Assembly: GCA_903860985.1 (NCBI GenBank)
Contig: CAIOSO010000036.1
Location: 1 to 44,801, forward strand
Length of the DNA: 44,801 nt
From: an uncultured Flavobacteriales bacterium
GTDB lineage: Bacteria; Bacteroidota; Bacteroidia; Flavobacteriales_D; Crocinitomicaceae
Direction: 5' to 3'
Positions within the stretch are counted from its first letter, which is position 1; each line of letters starts with the position of its first letter. Below the pieces are notes generated by a model. It searched no databases and was not told the DNA's origin. It worked only from the letters and a program-made list of their open reading frames with translations. This document shows positions 6,880 to 16,011 of this stretch, in pieces. The position numbers and the translations under genes were made by a program.

Positions 6880-7815
6880 ATGCTCCTTTATCGATTTCCT
6901 GGTCAAGCCATTGTTTCCAAAAATGGGTACTTTTTGGAAGTTCAATCATTTGTTTCACAAGGATTTACAATCACGGACTTCAACAATAAATCAAAGTATA
7001 TTTTTGTAGATTCCGATAATCCCGACGGACTTTCCCCGGAATTCCATCAGCCCTACATCATATCAAAAGAGGATTATTTACAGCAAGCAGCAGAGGTCGT
7101 CTCGCTCTTGCAAACATCCTCCATGGAGAAATTGGTTTACTCGCGGATAAAATCCGAAAAACTAACAATTCCTGGTGAACGATTATTCGAACGCTTGGCG
7201 GAAGCCTATCCAAATGCCTTTGTTTACTATTTTAAGGATCCAATTTTAGGCGAATGGATTGGGGCGACTCCGGAAATATTATTGAAGGGAACAAATCAAC
7301 GTTTTGAAAGCATGTCCCTCGCCGGAACAAAGAAAGCCGATGACCAAAGTCCTTGGGGTGAGAAAGAACGCGAAGAACAGGATTTTGTGAGTCAGTTTTT
7401 ACGAGAAACCTTGATCAAACATGGCGTGACTGAATTAAGCCATGATGGACCCAAAACGGTTCTTGCTGGTCCGTTAGCACATTTGCGCACGGATTTCCAA
7501 TGGACGTCAACCGTACAACAAGCCTGGGAAATCGCGAAGGACCTCCATCCTACTCCAGCAGTCAGTGGCACACCGAGACAAGACGCTTTGGATTGGATTC
7601 AAAACAAGGAAAAACATGGACGTCAATTCTACGCTGGAATCATTGGAGCCATGGATGAACATAGCATGAACCTCTTTGTCAACCTACGTTGCGCGCAAAT
7701 TATCGGAGATCAAATTTTCCTCTATGTTGGTGGTGGATTTACCGCAGATTCGATTCCTGAAAAAGAATGGGAAGAAACCGAAAATAAAAGCCGAACGCTG
7801 TTAAACCTCCTTTAA
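6880..7815 (+). CDS. menF: isochorismate synthase (chorismate-binding enzyme)
   Basis: A 311-residue chorismate-binding domain that converts chorismate to isochorismate, the first step of menaquinone synthesis. Visible family motifs are EKLVYSR with the putative base Lys84, GATPE with Glu132, MSLAGTKK, LHPTPAVSGTPR, and GRQFYAGIIG followed by the VNLRCAQI strand. The protein is shorter than E. coli MenF (about 430), lacking much of the N-terminal region, a length often seen in this phylum. It is directly followed by menD with 19 bases between, which fixes the pathway assignment as menaquinone rather than siderophore or salicylate synthesis. Confidence 0.92.
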   Translation: MLLYRFPGQAIVSKNGYFLEVQSFVSQGFTITDFNNKSKYIFVDSDNPDGLSPEFHQPYIISKEDYLQQAAEVVSLLQTSSMEKLVYSRIKSEKLTIPGERLFERLAEAYPNAFVYYFKDPILGEWIGATPEILLKGTNQRFESMSLAGTKKADDQSPWGEKEREEQDFVSQFLRETLIKHGVTELSHDGPKTVLAGPLAHLRTDFQWTSTVQQAWEIAKDLHPTPAVSGTPRQDALDWIQNKEKHGRQFYAGIIGAMDEHSMNLFVNLRCAQIIGDQIFLYVGGGFTADSIPEKEWEETENKSRTLLNLL

Positions 7816-7822
7816 ATTTTGG

Positions 7823-7830
7823 TATTTTTG
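7823..7830 (+). promoter_or_regulatory. possible internal -7 element TATTTTTG before menD
   Basis: A match to TAnnTTTG in the 19-base gap between menF and menD, ending four bases before the menD ATG. It could give a separate leaderless menD transcript in addition to read-through from menF. Confidence 0.4.
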
Positions 7831-7834
7831 CGGG

Positions 7835-9523
7835 ATGATTTCCAGCTCAAAAATCATGGTGCAATTGATTGTCGATCAGCTTTTGGCTTACGACATTCGC
7901 AAGGTTGTTGTTTCTCCCGGATCGAGAAACGCACCTTTTTCCATTGCCTTTGATGAGCATCCCGAAATCGAGACCTTTGTCGTGCATGATGAACGTTCTG
8001 CGGGATTCATAGCACTTGGAATGGCACAAGAATTAGGTGAAACCGTTGCGCTCTGTTGTACTTCCGGAAGTGCTTGCTTAAATTACTATCCTGCCATTTC
8101 AGAAGCTTACTATCGCTCGATTCCTTTATTGGTATTGACTGCTGATCGTCCAGCGGTGTGGATAAACCATGGAGACGGACAAACGATTGTTCAACGTGAT
8201 GTATTTAAAAATCACATCCTTGGAAGCCTTGAATTCGATGAAGATCTGTTCAATGATACATCCATTGAAACGCAGCAGAAAGAATTAGCGGCATTATTGT
8301 CCGTGACAAAATCTGCGTGGAAAGGCCCTGTTCATTTGAACGTTGGATTGAACGAACCCTTGTATCAAACCGTAGAAAAAACCATCGATTACGGAAAGAA
8401 AGCACCAATTGCTCCACCAATGAAACGCATCGACGCAAGTGAAATGGAGCTTATTGTGCAAGAAATCAATCAATCGAAAGTATTGGTTCTCGCTGGACAA
8501 ATGGAACAAAATCCAAAACTTCAACAGGAGCTGATCAAACTAGCTTCCTTTCCAAATGTTGTTGTTTTAGTGGAAAACACGTCAAATATTCAACACGAAC
8601 GGTTCATCCACTGCATCGATCGAACCTTGAATGGTTTCGACCAATCGAACGACGCTTTTAAACCGGAAATCTTGATCACCATTGGCGGAGCGGTTGTATC
8701 GAAACGAATCAAAGCATACTTGAGAACTGCGGGGATTTTAAAACACTATAAAATTGGAGCGGAATTTCCCGAAATGGATACGTATCGTTGCTTGAGCAAG
8801 ACTTTCCCCTTGGCCCCCGCTGATTTCTTTGAACAACTCAACGAATCCGAACTTAGCGCAAACGTTCATAATTTCAATGGACGATGGAAAACGGTAGACA
8901 TTGTTGCAAAGGATCGTTCCCTTGAGTTTATGTCTGAGTTTTCCAGCTTGACGGACATGCAAGTGTTCCAAAATATTCAAGATTTTTTACCAGATGATCG
9001 CATTTTGCACCTCGCGAATAGTTCCGTTGTTCGCTATGCACAATTGTTCGATCCGCTTCCAGGTGTGCGCTATGAGTCCAACCGTGGAACAAGCGGGATT
9101 GATGGTTCAACCAGCACTGCACTTGGCGCAGCAATCGTAAACCCAAGCAAACAGCACGTACTGATCAGCGGAGATATCTCCTTTTTGTATGACAGTAATG
9201 CCCTGTGGTACGAACCGTTTCCACGAAACTTCAAGGTGATTGTTATTCAGAATTACGGCGGTGGCATCTTCAAGATCATTCCAGGTCCAGCGGATTCTAA
9301 ACAACGCGAAAAGTACTTCGAAGCAAAACAAGTAAAAAGTCCAGCGTCGATTGCTCAAGCCTATGGACTACAAACCAAAACGATTTCTTCCTTGGAGGAA
9401 CTCACAGAATATTTACCTTTGTTCTTCGATCCTAGTTGCGAAATGCTGGTGTTGGAGGTCCAAACGGATGACGCCAACAACCCAATAGACTTAGATCGCT
9501 ATTTTGAATTTTTAAGAAACTAA
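7835..9523 (+). CDS. menD: 2-succinyl-5-enolpyruvyl-6-hydroxy-3-cyclohexene-1-carboxylate synthase
   Basis: A 562-residue thiamine-diphosphate enzyme joining isochorismate and 2-oxoglutarate in menaquinone synthesis. The N-terminal pyrimidine-binding domain has SPGSRNAPFSIAF and the catalytic Glu53 in HDERSAGFIALG. The C-terminal domain has the thiamine-diphosphate/Mg motif beginning Gly446-Asp447 (GDISFLYDSNAL) and ending QNYGGGIF. Length and motif order match MenD across bacteria. It follows menF closely, and terC begins seven bases after its stop, so the run is likely one transcription unit. The remaining men genes are not in the window, apart from a possible MenI-like thioesterase. Confidence 0.95.
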   Translation: MISSSKIMVQLIVDQLLAYDIRKVVVSPGSRNAPFSIAFDEHPEIETFVVHDERSAGFIALGMAQELGETVALCCTSGSACLNYYPAISEAYYRSIPLLVLTADRPAVWINHGDGQTIVQRDVFKNHILGSLEFDEDLFNDTSIETQQKELAALLSVTKSAWKGPVHLNVGLNEPLYQTVEKTIDYGKKAPIAPPMKRIDASEMELIVQEINQSKVLVLAGQMEQNPKLQQELIKLASFPNVVVLVENTSNIQHERFIHCIDRTLNGFDQSNDAFKPEILITIGGAVVSKRIKAYLRTAGILKHYKIGAEFPEMDTYRCLSKTFPLAPADFFEQLNESELSANVHNFNGRWKTVDIVAKDRSLEFMSEFSSLTDMQVFQNIQDFLPDDRILHLANSSVVRYAQLFDPLPGVRYESNRGTSGIDGSTSTALGAAIVNPSKQHVLISGDISFLYDSNALWYEPFPRNFKVIVIQNYGGGIFKIIPGPADSKQREKYFEAKQVKSPASIAQAYGLQTKTISSLEELTEYLPLFFDPSCEMLVLEVQTDDANNPIDLDRYFEFLRN

Positions 9524-9530
9524 ATTATAC

Positions 9531-10292
9531 ATGGAACATTTTTTCAATTCTTTTCAAATTTTAGAAACCGTTCAAGGATGGACCTATTTATTGATTTTAA
9601 CTTTATTGGAAATCGTTCTCGGAATTGACAACATCATCTTTATTTCCATTGTAACGGATCCACTTCCACGTGTCAAACAGCGCAAAGCACGCACAATTGG
9701 ACTCAGTCTAGCCTTGATCATTCGCATTCTCATGTTGAGCGTTATTTCATGGGTGATGACTTTGGATGAACATCCTTTGTTCACAATCATGGGACAATCC
9801 TTCACTGGACATAGTTTGGTTTTGTTAATTGGTGGATTATTCTTGATATACAAGTCCGTTACGGAAATGCATTCTAGTGTAAAAGGTTCCGAAGAAGGAC
9901 ATAAATCAAAGGAGAAAAGTACTTTGCGCGGTGTGATTATGCAAATTGTCATCATTGACTTTATTTTTAGTTTTGACTCCGTGATTTCAGCAGTTGGTAT
10001 GACAAATGACATTTCACACGAAACGCATGGAAATCCTTTAATTATTATTGTACTTGCCGTTATTATTTCCATGATTGTGATGTTATTGTTTGCACGTCCA
10101 ATCAGCGACTTCATCAATCAACGCCCAACAATTAAAATGATCGCTCTTGGTTTCCTTGTTACCATAGGAATCATGTTAATTGCCGAATCATTTGGAGAGC
10201 ACGTTCCAAAAGGATACATCTATTTCGCTTTGGTTTATTCATTAGCAATTGAGTTTTTGAATATTAAAATGCGTAAAAACAACGTTGAATGA
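9531..10292 (+). CDS. TerC family integral membrane protein
   Basis: A 253-residue polytopic protein with about seven hydrophobic segments. The TerC hallmark LEIVLGIDNIIFISIVTDPLP follows the first helix, and a second acidic membrane motif, DFIFSFDSVISAVGMTND, lies mid-protein. TerC proteins are linked to metal-ion export, especially manganese during metalation of exported proteins, and to tellurite resistance. The acidic residues inside both motifs are the likely metal-coordinating positions. It sits seven bases after menD and overlaps the next gene by four bases (ATGA at 10289), so it is in the same operon. Confidence 0.92.
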   Translation: MEHFFNSFQILETVQGWTYLLILTLLEIVLGIDNIIFISIVTDPLPRVKQRKARTIGLSLALIIRILMLSVISWVMTLDEHPLFTIMGQSFTGHSLVLLIGGLFLIYKSVTEMHSSVKGSEEGHKSKEKSTLRGVIMQIVIIDFIFSFDSVISAVGMTNDISHETHGNPLIIIVLAVIISMIVMLLFARPISDFINQRPTIKMIALGFLVTIGIMLIAESFGEHVPKGYIYFALVYSLAIEFLNIKMRKNNVE

Positions 10293-10861
10293 CAGTCGAA
10301 GAAGCGTCCATTCACTTAGTGCTATCAAATACCGAGGACTTACACGACGCAATCGAATCCAGCTTATTTCAAGCTAAACAGGAATTAATTCAAAAGGCTG
10401 ATCAGGTATTGCTTTTTGTGGCGAAAGAAAAAAAATGGCAACTCCTTCAAGAAGCTGGAAGAACACTTGGATTTACTTTTCCTTCAGATTCACCCATTGA
10501 AGTTTCAACTCTTTCGACTCATTCGCTAGAAGATGCTTTTCAATCTTTTCACCAACAACGCGCATCCATTCTAAGTAAGCTGAATCAGGTGAATTCCTTT
10601 CATGGAATCATCGCCGTTCAACAAGCTTTGTTAGTGAATTACTTACACTGGTTGGGGTTTTGGAAAGATGCGAATACCACGATGGAACCAGGAGCTATAA
10701 AACTTTCCTCTGTTATCGATTCCATGCGTTTTTTGCAATGGCTGTTAAGCCTAAAAGAACAGGGGGTAATTCACTTACATCAATTGAAAGAAGCGCTTAT
10801 TCCAAAGGACATTCAACATGAACTTTCTCGCTTAAAAATTCTACACGAACGATTGAATTAA
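10289..10861 (+). CDS. hypothetical protein coupled to terC
   Basis: A 190-residue soluble protein I do not recognise. It has no signal peptide or membrane helix. Prediction by eye gives mostly alpha helices, with an early beta-like stretch (ADQVLLFVAKEKKW) and a hydrophobic tryptophan-containing middle (LLVNYLHWLGFW). It begins inside the terC stop codon (ATGA), so its translation is probably coupled to TerC and its function may relate to it. It ends two bases before the stop of the facing receptor gene, leaving no room for a conventional terminator. Confidence 0.75.
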   Translation: MTVEEASIHLVLSNTEDLHDAIESSLFQAKQELIQKADQVLLFVAKEKKWQLLQEAGRTLGFTFPSDSPIEVSTLSTHSLEDAFQSFHQQRASILSKLNQVNSFHGIIAVQQALLVNYLHWLGFWKDANTTMEPGAIKLSSVIDSMRFLQWLLSLKEQGVIHLHQLKEALIPKDIQHELSRLKILHERLN

Positions 10862-10863
10862 GC

Positions 10864-13323
10864 TTACTCTGCTCCACCTTCCGCTCCCGGAAGTTTCGAT
10901 TTATTGGAAATTTCTAATTTCCCAAATTTGTAACTAGCAGAAACAAAGAAGCGACGCGTGAGCCATTTGAACTCTGCTGTTTGCTCTACTCCAGGACGAT
11001 TCACTTGCATGTAGAATCCTTGCTTATTGAAGATGTCTGTCACACGAGCGCCAACAGTCCATTTCCCACCTTGCAGCTTCTTTTCAAAAGCTAAGTCAAT
11101 TGGACCTTGACGTTGCGCAATTCCTTGAACCGTCACACGTGGTCCATTGTACGTCACACTTAACTGAAGTGTCGCTGTTTTCTTCCAGAATTCCACGGAG
11201 GAATTGTATTTGAAATTGTGGTTAAATCCTTGACGATTCGGTATATCCAACTGATTTGTTTGATACCATATATAGTTTGCATTGTAGGAGAAGGTGTTTT
11301 TCCACCATGTTTTTGGACGAAACATCCATATAAATTCGCTTCCAAGTGTTTTTGTTTCCGCAATATTCATGAAAGTCACAGCGCTTGTTCCATTGGAATA
11401 GAACTCCTTTACTCGGGAAATAACGCCGGTACTATTGCGGTAATACGTACTCGCAGTGATTGAATATTTTGCTTTTTCCAAGGAATAACCTAAATCGAAG
11501 GAGTGGATAAATTCTGGCTGTAAATATGGATTTCCAGTGCGTAAATTGAAAGGATCTGAGTAATTAGTGAACGGATTTAAATCCGCTGATGCAGCACGAG
11601 TGATGCGTCGGCTATAGCTCAAGCTAATTTCAGATTTAGGCTTGAACGCATATCGGATATGAGCTGAAGGAAAAAAATTGAAGTAATGATTGATAATACG
11701 GATGGAATCAGAAATTAAGTTTGGAATTTGATAAGCATCCTCTGCACGAAGCCCACCTTGAAATTTGAATTTATTGATTTGTTGACCATATACCGCATAC
11801 AAACTAAAAATCTGTTCTTTGTAAGCATACAAGAAATTCGCCATGCTATCACTCACATTGCTTTGACTTGTCCAATCGTAATGTGCAGAATACGTATCCA
11901 CCAATTGATCGCGTAAAATGGCTTTCGCACCTGTTTCGAATCGAGCTCCTATTTTTGGAAGCAAATACGTAAAATCGGTTTGAAAGGTAGTAATGTTATT
12001 TTTTTCTTTGTTGTGTAATTCCTGAATCAAAGATGGGTGAGTCGTTAAAACGGAATCTACCGTATAATAATTCTGACGATAATATCCTTGAATGTGATCA
12101 TTTCCCAAGGATTGAGAAGCGTCAAAACTTAGGCTACCTCGTTCATTTTTCAAATCGTATTTGTAATAGACATTCATATCATAATTATGCTGCTGTGAGG
12201 GATCGTAGGATGTACGTTGCCATAAACTATCTCGAATTCCCACAGTGTTATACGTTGAATTCCATAAGTCTCCAGTGCGATCGCGAACACCGATATTTCC
12301 CGTTGCTGAAAACCCAAGTGTATTTCGCGCTTTCAAATTCACATCCATTCCAACTCGAAAGGTATGTCCAGCGTTTAAATCTGTCCCTAATCGACTTTGA
12401 TTCAAATGGAAATACGTGCTTCCGGAATTCTGAATGATTTCAGAATAGTTATTGCGGTAGCCATCCAAATAACGCACATTATACATCCCGTATATATTGA
12501 ATTTTCCCTTTCGGTAACTGAGTGAAGAATTTCCTTCAGCGATATTTCCACCATGGATATAGGCTGATGCTAAATTCGTTGAAACCAGTCCATTGAATCC
12601 ACTTAATTTGTTTTTCTTTAAAACGATGTTGATGATTCCAGAGGTTCCATCTGGATCGTATTTCGCTGATGGATTCGTGACAATTTCCACGCGTTCAATG
12701 GATCCTGCAGGAAGTGCATCCAATAGCGATTTACCATTTCCACCGCTCAAGGAGCTTGGACGTCCATCAATCAATACAGTAACGGAACCTTCTCCTCTCA
12801 ACATGACACGGCCATCTTGATCCACTTCCACTGATGGCAAGCGTTGAAGGATATCGTTCGCTGTCCCACCGCGGACATTTAAGTCCTCCGCGACGTTGTA
12901 TATTTTCTTATCGATTCCCGCTTTCAAAACATCTTTTTCCGCAATCACTTTTACTTCTCGCTCTGTTTTTTCAGTGATTTTGCGCATTTTTAGTGTGCCG
13001 ACATTGAAAATGGGCATAGCAGTTTTCACGGTGATGGCAGAAACCAAAATTGGATCGTAATTAGCGAAGGTGATTTTTAGGTAAAAAGAACCAAATTGAC
13101 AGGGGATACTGTATTTACCGTCCAAAGTGGTAAAGGCTCCACTCACCAATGTAGAATCTGATGTACGAAAAAGTCGAATGGAAACATACTCCAGAGGCTT
13201 TCCGGTCTGTTGATCACTCATTTTTCCAATGACCATTCCATCTTCATTTGGATTGGTATTTTGACCAAAGATGGGATTGGTGAATAGGCTGCAAAAGAAT
13301 AGAGAAAAAAGAAATAATTTCAT
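10864..13323 (-). CDS. outer membrane beta-barrel / TonB-dependent receptor-like protein
   Basis: An 819-residue protein starting with a signal peptide (MKLFLFSLFFCSLFTNPIFG). Next come a carboxypeptidase-regulatory-like beta-sandwich (about residues 30-110), a TonB plug domain (NVRGGTANDILQRLPSVEV, LRGEGSVTVLIDGRP, IERVEIVTNPSAKYD, GIINIVLKK) and a long C-terminal barrel rich in alternating aromatic strands. This matches the Bacteroidota 'outer membrane beta-barrel family' rather than a SusC: no SusD partner or SusC signature follows. The ligand is unknown. The ATG at 13323 is preferred over an upstream in-frame ATG because the signal peptide begins there and a promoter element sits just before it. 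Confidence 0.88.
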   Translation of the reverse strand: MKLFLFSLFFCSLFTNPIFGQNTNPNEDGMVIGKMSDQQTGKPLEYVSIRLFRTSDSTLVSGAFTTLDGKYSIPCQFGSFYLKITFANYDPILVSAITVKTAMPIFNVGTLKMRKITEKTEREVKVIAEKDVLKAGIDKKIYNVAEDLNVRGGTANDILQRLPSVEVDQDGRVMLRGEGSVTVLIDGRPSSLSGGNGKSLLDALPAGSIERVEIVTNPSAKYDPDGTSGIINIVLKKNKLSGFNGLVSTNLASAYIHGGNIAEGNSSLSYRKGKFNIYGMYNVRYLDGYRNNYSEIIQNSGSTYFHLNQSRLGTDLNAGHTFRVGMDVNLKARNTLGFSATGNIGVRDRTGDLWNSTYNTVGIRDSLWQRTSYDPSQQHNYDMNVYYKYDLKNERGSLSFDASQSLGNDHIQGYYRQNYYTVDSVLTTHPSLIQELHNKEKNNITTFQTDFTYLLPKIGARFETGAKAILRDQLVDTYSAHYDWTSQSNVSDSMANFLYAYKEQIFSLYAVYGQQINKFKFQGGLRAEDAYQIPNLISDSIRIINHYFNFFPSAHIRYAFKPKSEISLSYSRRITRAASADLNPFTNYSDPFNLRTGNPYLQPEFIHSFDLGYSLEKAKYSITASTYYRNSTGVISRVKEFYSNGTSAVTFMNIAETKTLGSEFIWMFRPKTWWKNTFSYNANYIWYQTNQLDIPNRQGFNHNFKYNSSVEFWKKTATLQLSVTYNGPRVTVQGIAQRQGPIDLAFEKKLQGGKWTVGARVTDIFNKQGFYMQVNRPGVEQTAEFKWLTRRFFVSASYKFGKLEISNKSKLPGAEGGAE

Positions 13324-13331
13324 AAGTGATG

Positions 13332-13339
13332 CAAAAATA
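13332..13339 (-). promoter_or_regulatory. -7 promoter element TATTTTTG for the beta-barrel receptor gene
   Basis: On the minus strand this reads TATTTTTG and lies eight bases before the ATG at 13323. A TTTG block about 23 bases further upstream could be a loosely spaced -33 element. Its position argues against the in-frame ATG upstream of 13323. Confidence 0.4.
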
Positions 13340-13447
13340 CAAAAAGCAGTTTGATGAAGACTCAAAATAAATCATCGAGAAACAATAGAAATTCGTTAAA
13401 TCATTCAGACTTTTACATCATAATTTCAACAATTAGCTAAAAAAAAT

Positions 13448-13455
13448 TATCTTTG
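13448..13455 (+). promoter_or_regulatory. -7 promoter element TATCTTTG for the TPR-ribH-glmM run
   Basis: A full match to TAnnTTTG, 19 bases before the ATG at 13475. It is the first promoter of a run of close genes up to about 16362. Confidence 0.55.
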
Positions 13456-13474
13456 CCACCTAAATAACCCGATA

Positions 13475-14107
13475 ATGATTGAAAATTTAAGTTTAGAAGA
13501 GTTAAAAGCAAAATTCAACAACGATAAGAAATTCAAATTAGGAACTTATATTGTTGGTGGATTATTAACATCAGTATTGTTGTTTTTTGTTTACCGTCAA
13601 ATGATTTGGGTTCCTGCGAATGAGAAATCAAACGATGGGTGGTGGGTTGCGATGAATTACATCTCTAAAGATTCTACTGATCAAGCGATTAAGGTGTTGA
13701 TTCCTTTCGTGAAAAGCAATGATGGGAAATCAGGTGGTGAAATCGGACAATACCTTTTGGCTACGCAATACATGAAAAAAGGTGAATACCGCAAAGCTTT
13801 AGAGAATTTAGAAGGGGTTTCAATCGATGATTCTTACATTAGCGTATTCTCTATCGGTTTACAAGGAGATTGTTATTCTGACATGAGAAAGTATGACAAA
13901 GCTTTGAGTTTCTATGCGGATGCTGCAGATGCACAAGACAATGAGTTAACAACACCGATGTATTTGTTTAAAGCAGGATTGGTTGCGGAGAAATTGAAAA
14001 AGAATGAGGATGCAGAAGGATTTTACACACGCATTCGTGATGACTATCCAGCATACTCATCTCAAAATGGAATTGATAAATACATTGCTCGTGTGAGCAC
14101 TAAATAA
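13475..14107 (+). CDS. membrane-anchored tetratricopeptide protein (YfgM-like)
   Basis: A 210-residue protein with one membrane helix near the N-terminus (residues about 22-42, TYIVGGLLTSVLLFFVYRQM) and a C-terminal domain of tetratricopeptide-like helix pairs. Examples are GEIGQYLLATQYMKKGEYRKALENL and GLQGDCYSDMRKYDKALSFYADAA. The layout resembles YfgM, which is associated with the Sec translocon and periplasmic chaperones. In Bacteroidota this gene is commonly next to ribH, as here (8 bases apart). The topology implies an exported TPR domain. The partner is not determinable. Confidence 0.8.
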   Translation: MIENLSLEELKAKFNNDKKFKLGTYIVGGLLTSVLLFFVYRQMIWVPANEKSNDGWWVAMNYISKDSTDQAIKVLIPFVKSNDGKSGGEIGQYLLATQYMKKGEYRKALENLEGVSIDDSYISVFSIGLQGDCYSDMRKYDKALSFYADAADAQDNELTTPMYLFKAGLVAEKLKKNEDAEGFYTRIRDDYPAYSSQNGIDKYIARVSTK

Positions 14108-14115
14108 GAAAGACG

Positions 14116-14607
14116 ATGGCGACAGCCAACAAAAATCTATCTTCGTATTCAACTGAAAATATAAGCAATGGTGCCGATTTCCAAATCGGCATTGTTGTTT
14201 CTGATTGGAACAATCACATTACTAATCGTTTGATGGAAGGTGCAATCGCAACCTTACTAGAAAATGGTGTCGTGGAATCAAATATTCACATTCAACGCGT
14301 GCCGGGAGCATTTGAATTACCCTTAGGAGCACAATATTTCTGCGAGCGTGGAGATATTGATGGCGTCATTGCTATTGGCGTGGTAATTCAAGGAGAAACG
14401 CGTCATTTCGACTTCGTTTGCTCAGGAACAACACAAGGCATCATGGATGTCATGTTAAAGACCAATAAACCTGTCGCATTTTGTTTACTCACAGACAACA
14501 ACGAACAACAATCCTTAGACCGCGCAGGAGGTAAACATGGGAATAAAGGAATTGAAGCAGCAGCAGCTTGTCTTCAAATGATCTCCAACAAAAAGAAATT
14601 CGCTTAA
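14116..14607 (+). CDS. ribH: 6,7-dimethyl-8-ribityllumazine synthase
   Basis: A 163-residue enzyme that makes the lumazine precursor of riboflavin. Diagnostic segments are VPGAFELPLGAQ (substrate loop), GVVIQGETRHFDFVC with the catalytic His, and KPVAFCLLTDNNEQQSLDRAGG with the downstream Arg/Gly region. The length fits the icosahedral or pentameric lumazine synthases. It follows the TPR gene with an 8-base gap, and its stop codon lies inside a promoter-like TAACTTTA located just before glmM. No FMN riboswitch is visible upstream, as expected for an internal operon gene. Confidence 0.95.
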   Translation: MATANKNLSSYSTENISNGADFQIGIVVSDWNNHITNRLMEGAIATLLENGVVESNIHIQRVPGAFELPLGAQYFCERGDIDGVIAIGVVIQGETRHFDFVCSGTTQGIMDVMLKTNKPVAFCLLTDNNEQQSLDRAGGKHGNKGIEAAAACLQMISNKKKFA

Positions 14608-14612
14608 CTTTA
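14605..14612 (+). promoter_or_regulatory. promoter-like element TAACTTTA four bases before glmM
   Basis: This matches TAnnTTTG except for A at the last base and overlaps the ribH stop codon. The four-base distance to the ATG is the same as in several stronger cases in this window. Confidence 0.3.
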
Positions 14613-14616
14613 GCAC

Positions 14617-16002
14617 ATGACATTAATTAAATCAATATCTGGTATCCGTGGAACCATTGGTGGAACTGTGAACAATGGTTTAACGCCAATTGACGCAGTG
14701 AAGTTTGCAGCAGCTTATGGATCTTGGCTCATGGAACGTAATCCAGGACAAAAAATCCGCGTGGTGATTGGACGTGATGCACGTATCTCAGGAGCTATGA
14801 TTTCTGACTTGGTGGTCTCTACCCTACTTGGACTTGGAATCGATGTGATTAACCTTGGACTTTCAACGACACCGACAGTAGAAGTTGCTGTTACAATGGA
14901 ACATGCACAAGGTGGAATCATTTTAACCGCAAGCCACAATCCAAAACAATGGAACGCCTTGAAGTTGCTCAATGAGAAAGGTGAATTTATCAGCGGAAAA
15001 GATGGTGAGGAAGTCTTGAGTATTGCCGAACAAGAACGCTTTGTTTTTGCCGACGTGGATGACTTGGGAGTCGTTCGTAATGATGATTCCTATTTACAAA
15101 AACACGTTGATGCCATTTTGGCTTTACCATTGGTGGACAAAGCAGCAATTGCTGCGGCAGACTTTAACATTGTGGTAGATGCCGTGAATTCAACCGGTGG
15201 AATCTTTGTTCCAGCTATGTTACGTGCATTAGGCGTGACGAAAATCACGGAAATGTACTGTGAGCCAACCGGACATTTTCCACACAATCCCGAACCGCTC
15301 CCTGAACATTTAACAGATTTATCAGCTAAAATTCTTGAAGTGAATGCAGACTTTGGAATCACTGTGGATCCAGACGTAGATCGTTTAGCATTGGTTTGTG
15401 AAGATGGATCGATGTTCGGTGAAGAATATACCTTGGTTGCTTGCGCGGATTATGTATTGAAACACACGCCTGGATCAACCGTGTCAAATTTATCTTCAAC
15501 CAGAGCCTTGCGCGATATCACGGAAGCACGTGGATTAACATACGCAGCTGCGGCAGTCGGAGAGGTTAATGTAGTGACGAAAATGAAGGAAGTAAACGCT
15601 GTAATCGGTGGTGAAGGAAACGGTGGAATCATTTATCCTGAATTGCATTATGGACGTGATTCACTCGTTGGAATCGCTTTGTTCTTGAGTCACTTGGCTC
15701 ATGAGAAAAAAAGTGTTTCGGCACTTCGCGACAGCTATCCAAAGTACACAATTTCCAAAAATAAAATCGAACTGACTCCTGACATTAACGTGGACAAAGT
15801 CCTAGCGGATATGGCGGCGAAATACGCACACGAAGAAGTGGACATTATTGACGGTGTGAAAATCTACATTGACAAAGAATGGGTACATTTGAGAAAGAGT
15901 AACACGGAACCAATCATTCGAATTTATTCTGAAAGCAAGGATGAGCAAGCGGCCGATCAATTGGCAAAACGCATCATCGAAGAAATTAAAGCGTGTATAT
16001 AA
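14617..16002 (+). CDS. glmM: phosphoglucosamine mutase
   Basis: A 461-residue alpha-phosphohexomutase. It interconverts glucosamine-6-phosphate and glucosamine-1-phosphate for peptidoglycan and lipopolysaccharide precursors. The active-site phosphoserine is Ser106 in TASHNP. The Mg loop is DPDVDR with Asp251, Asp253 and Asp255. The sugar-binding loop GGEGNGG and the C-terminal phosphate-binding RKSNTEPIIRIY are present. Family members can also act on mannose or glucose phosphates. The start TLIKSISGIRGT and absence of other mutases here favour GlmM, although related phosphomannomutases look similar. It is part of the ribH run. Confidence 0.87.
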   Translation: MTLIKSISGIRGTIGGTVNNGLTPIDAVKFAAAYGSWLMERNPGQKIRVVIGRDARISGAMISDLVVSTLLGLGIDVINLGLSTTPTVEVAVTMEHAQGGIILTASHNPKQWNALKLLNEKGEFISGKDGEEVLSIAEQERFVFADVDDLGVVRNDDSYLQKHVDAILALPLVDKAAIAAADFNIVVDAVNSTGGIFVPAMLRALGVTKITEMYCEPTGHFPHNPEPLPEHLTDLSAKILEVNADFGITVDPDVDRLALVCEDGSMFGEEYTLVACADYVLKHTPGSTVSNLSSTRALRDITEARGLTYAAAAVGEVNVVTKMKEVNAVIGGEGNGGIIYPELHYGRDSLVGIALFLSHLAHEKKSVSALRDSYPKYTISKNKIELTPDINVDKVLADMAAKYAHEEVDIIDGVKIYIDKEWVHLRKSNTEPIIRIYSESKDEQAADQLAKRIIEEIKACI

Positions 16003-16011
16003 CAACACAAA

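Noticed and set aside
9584-10117. Long open frame on the minus strand inside terC
   Set aside because: It is the antisense shadow of a conserved membrane protein and has no family pattern of its own.
12033-12437. 134-codon plus-strand frame inside the beta-barrel receptor gene
   Set aside because: Antisense shadow of the barrel region; no motif, and the receptor frame is clearly coding.
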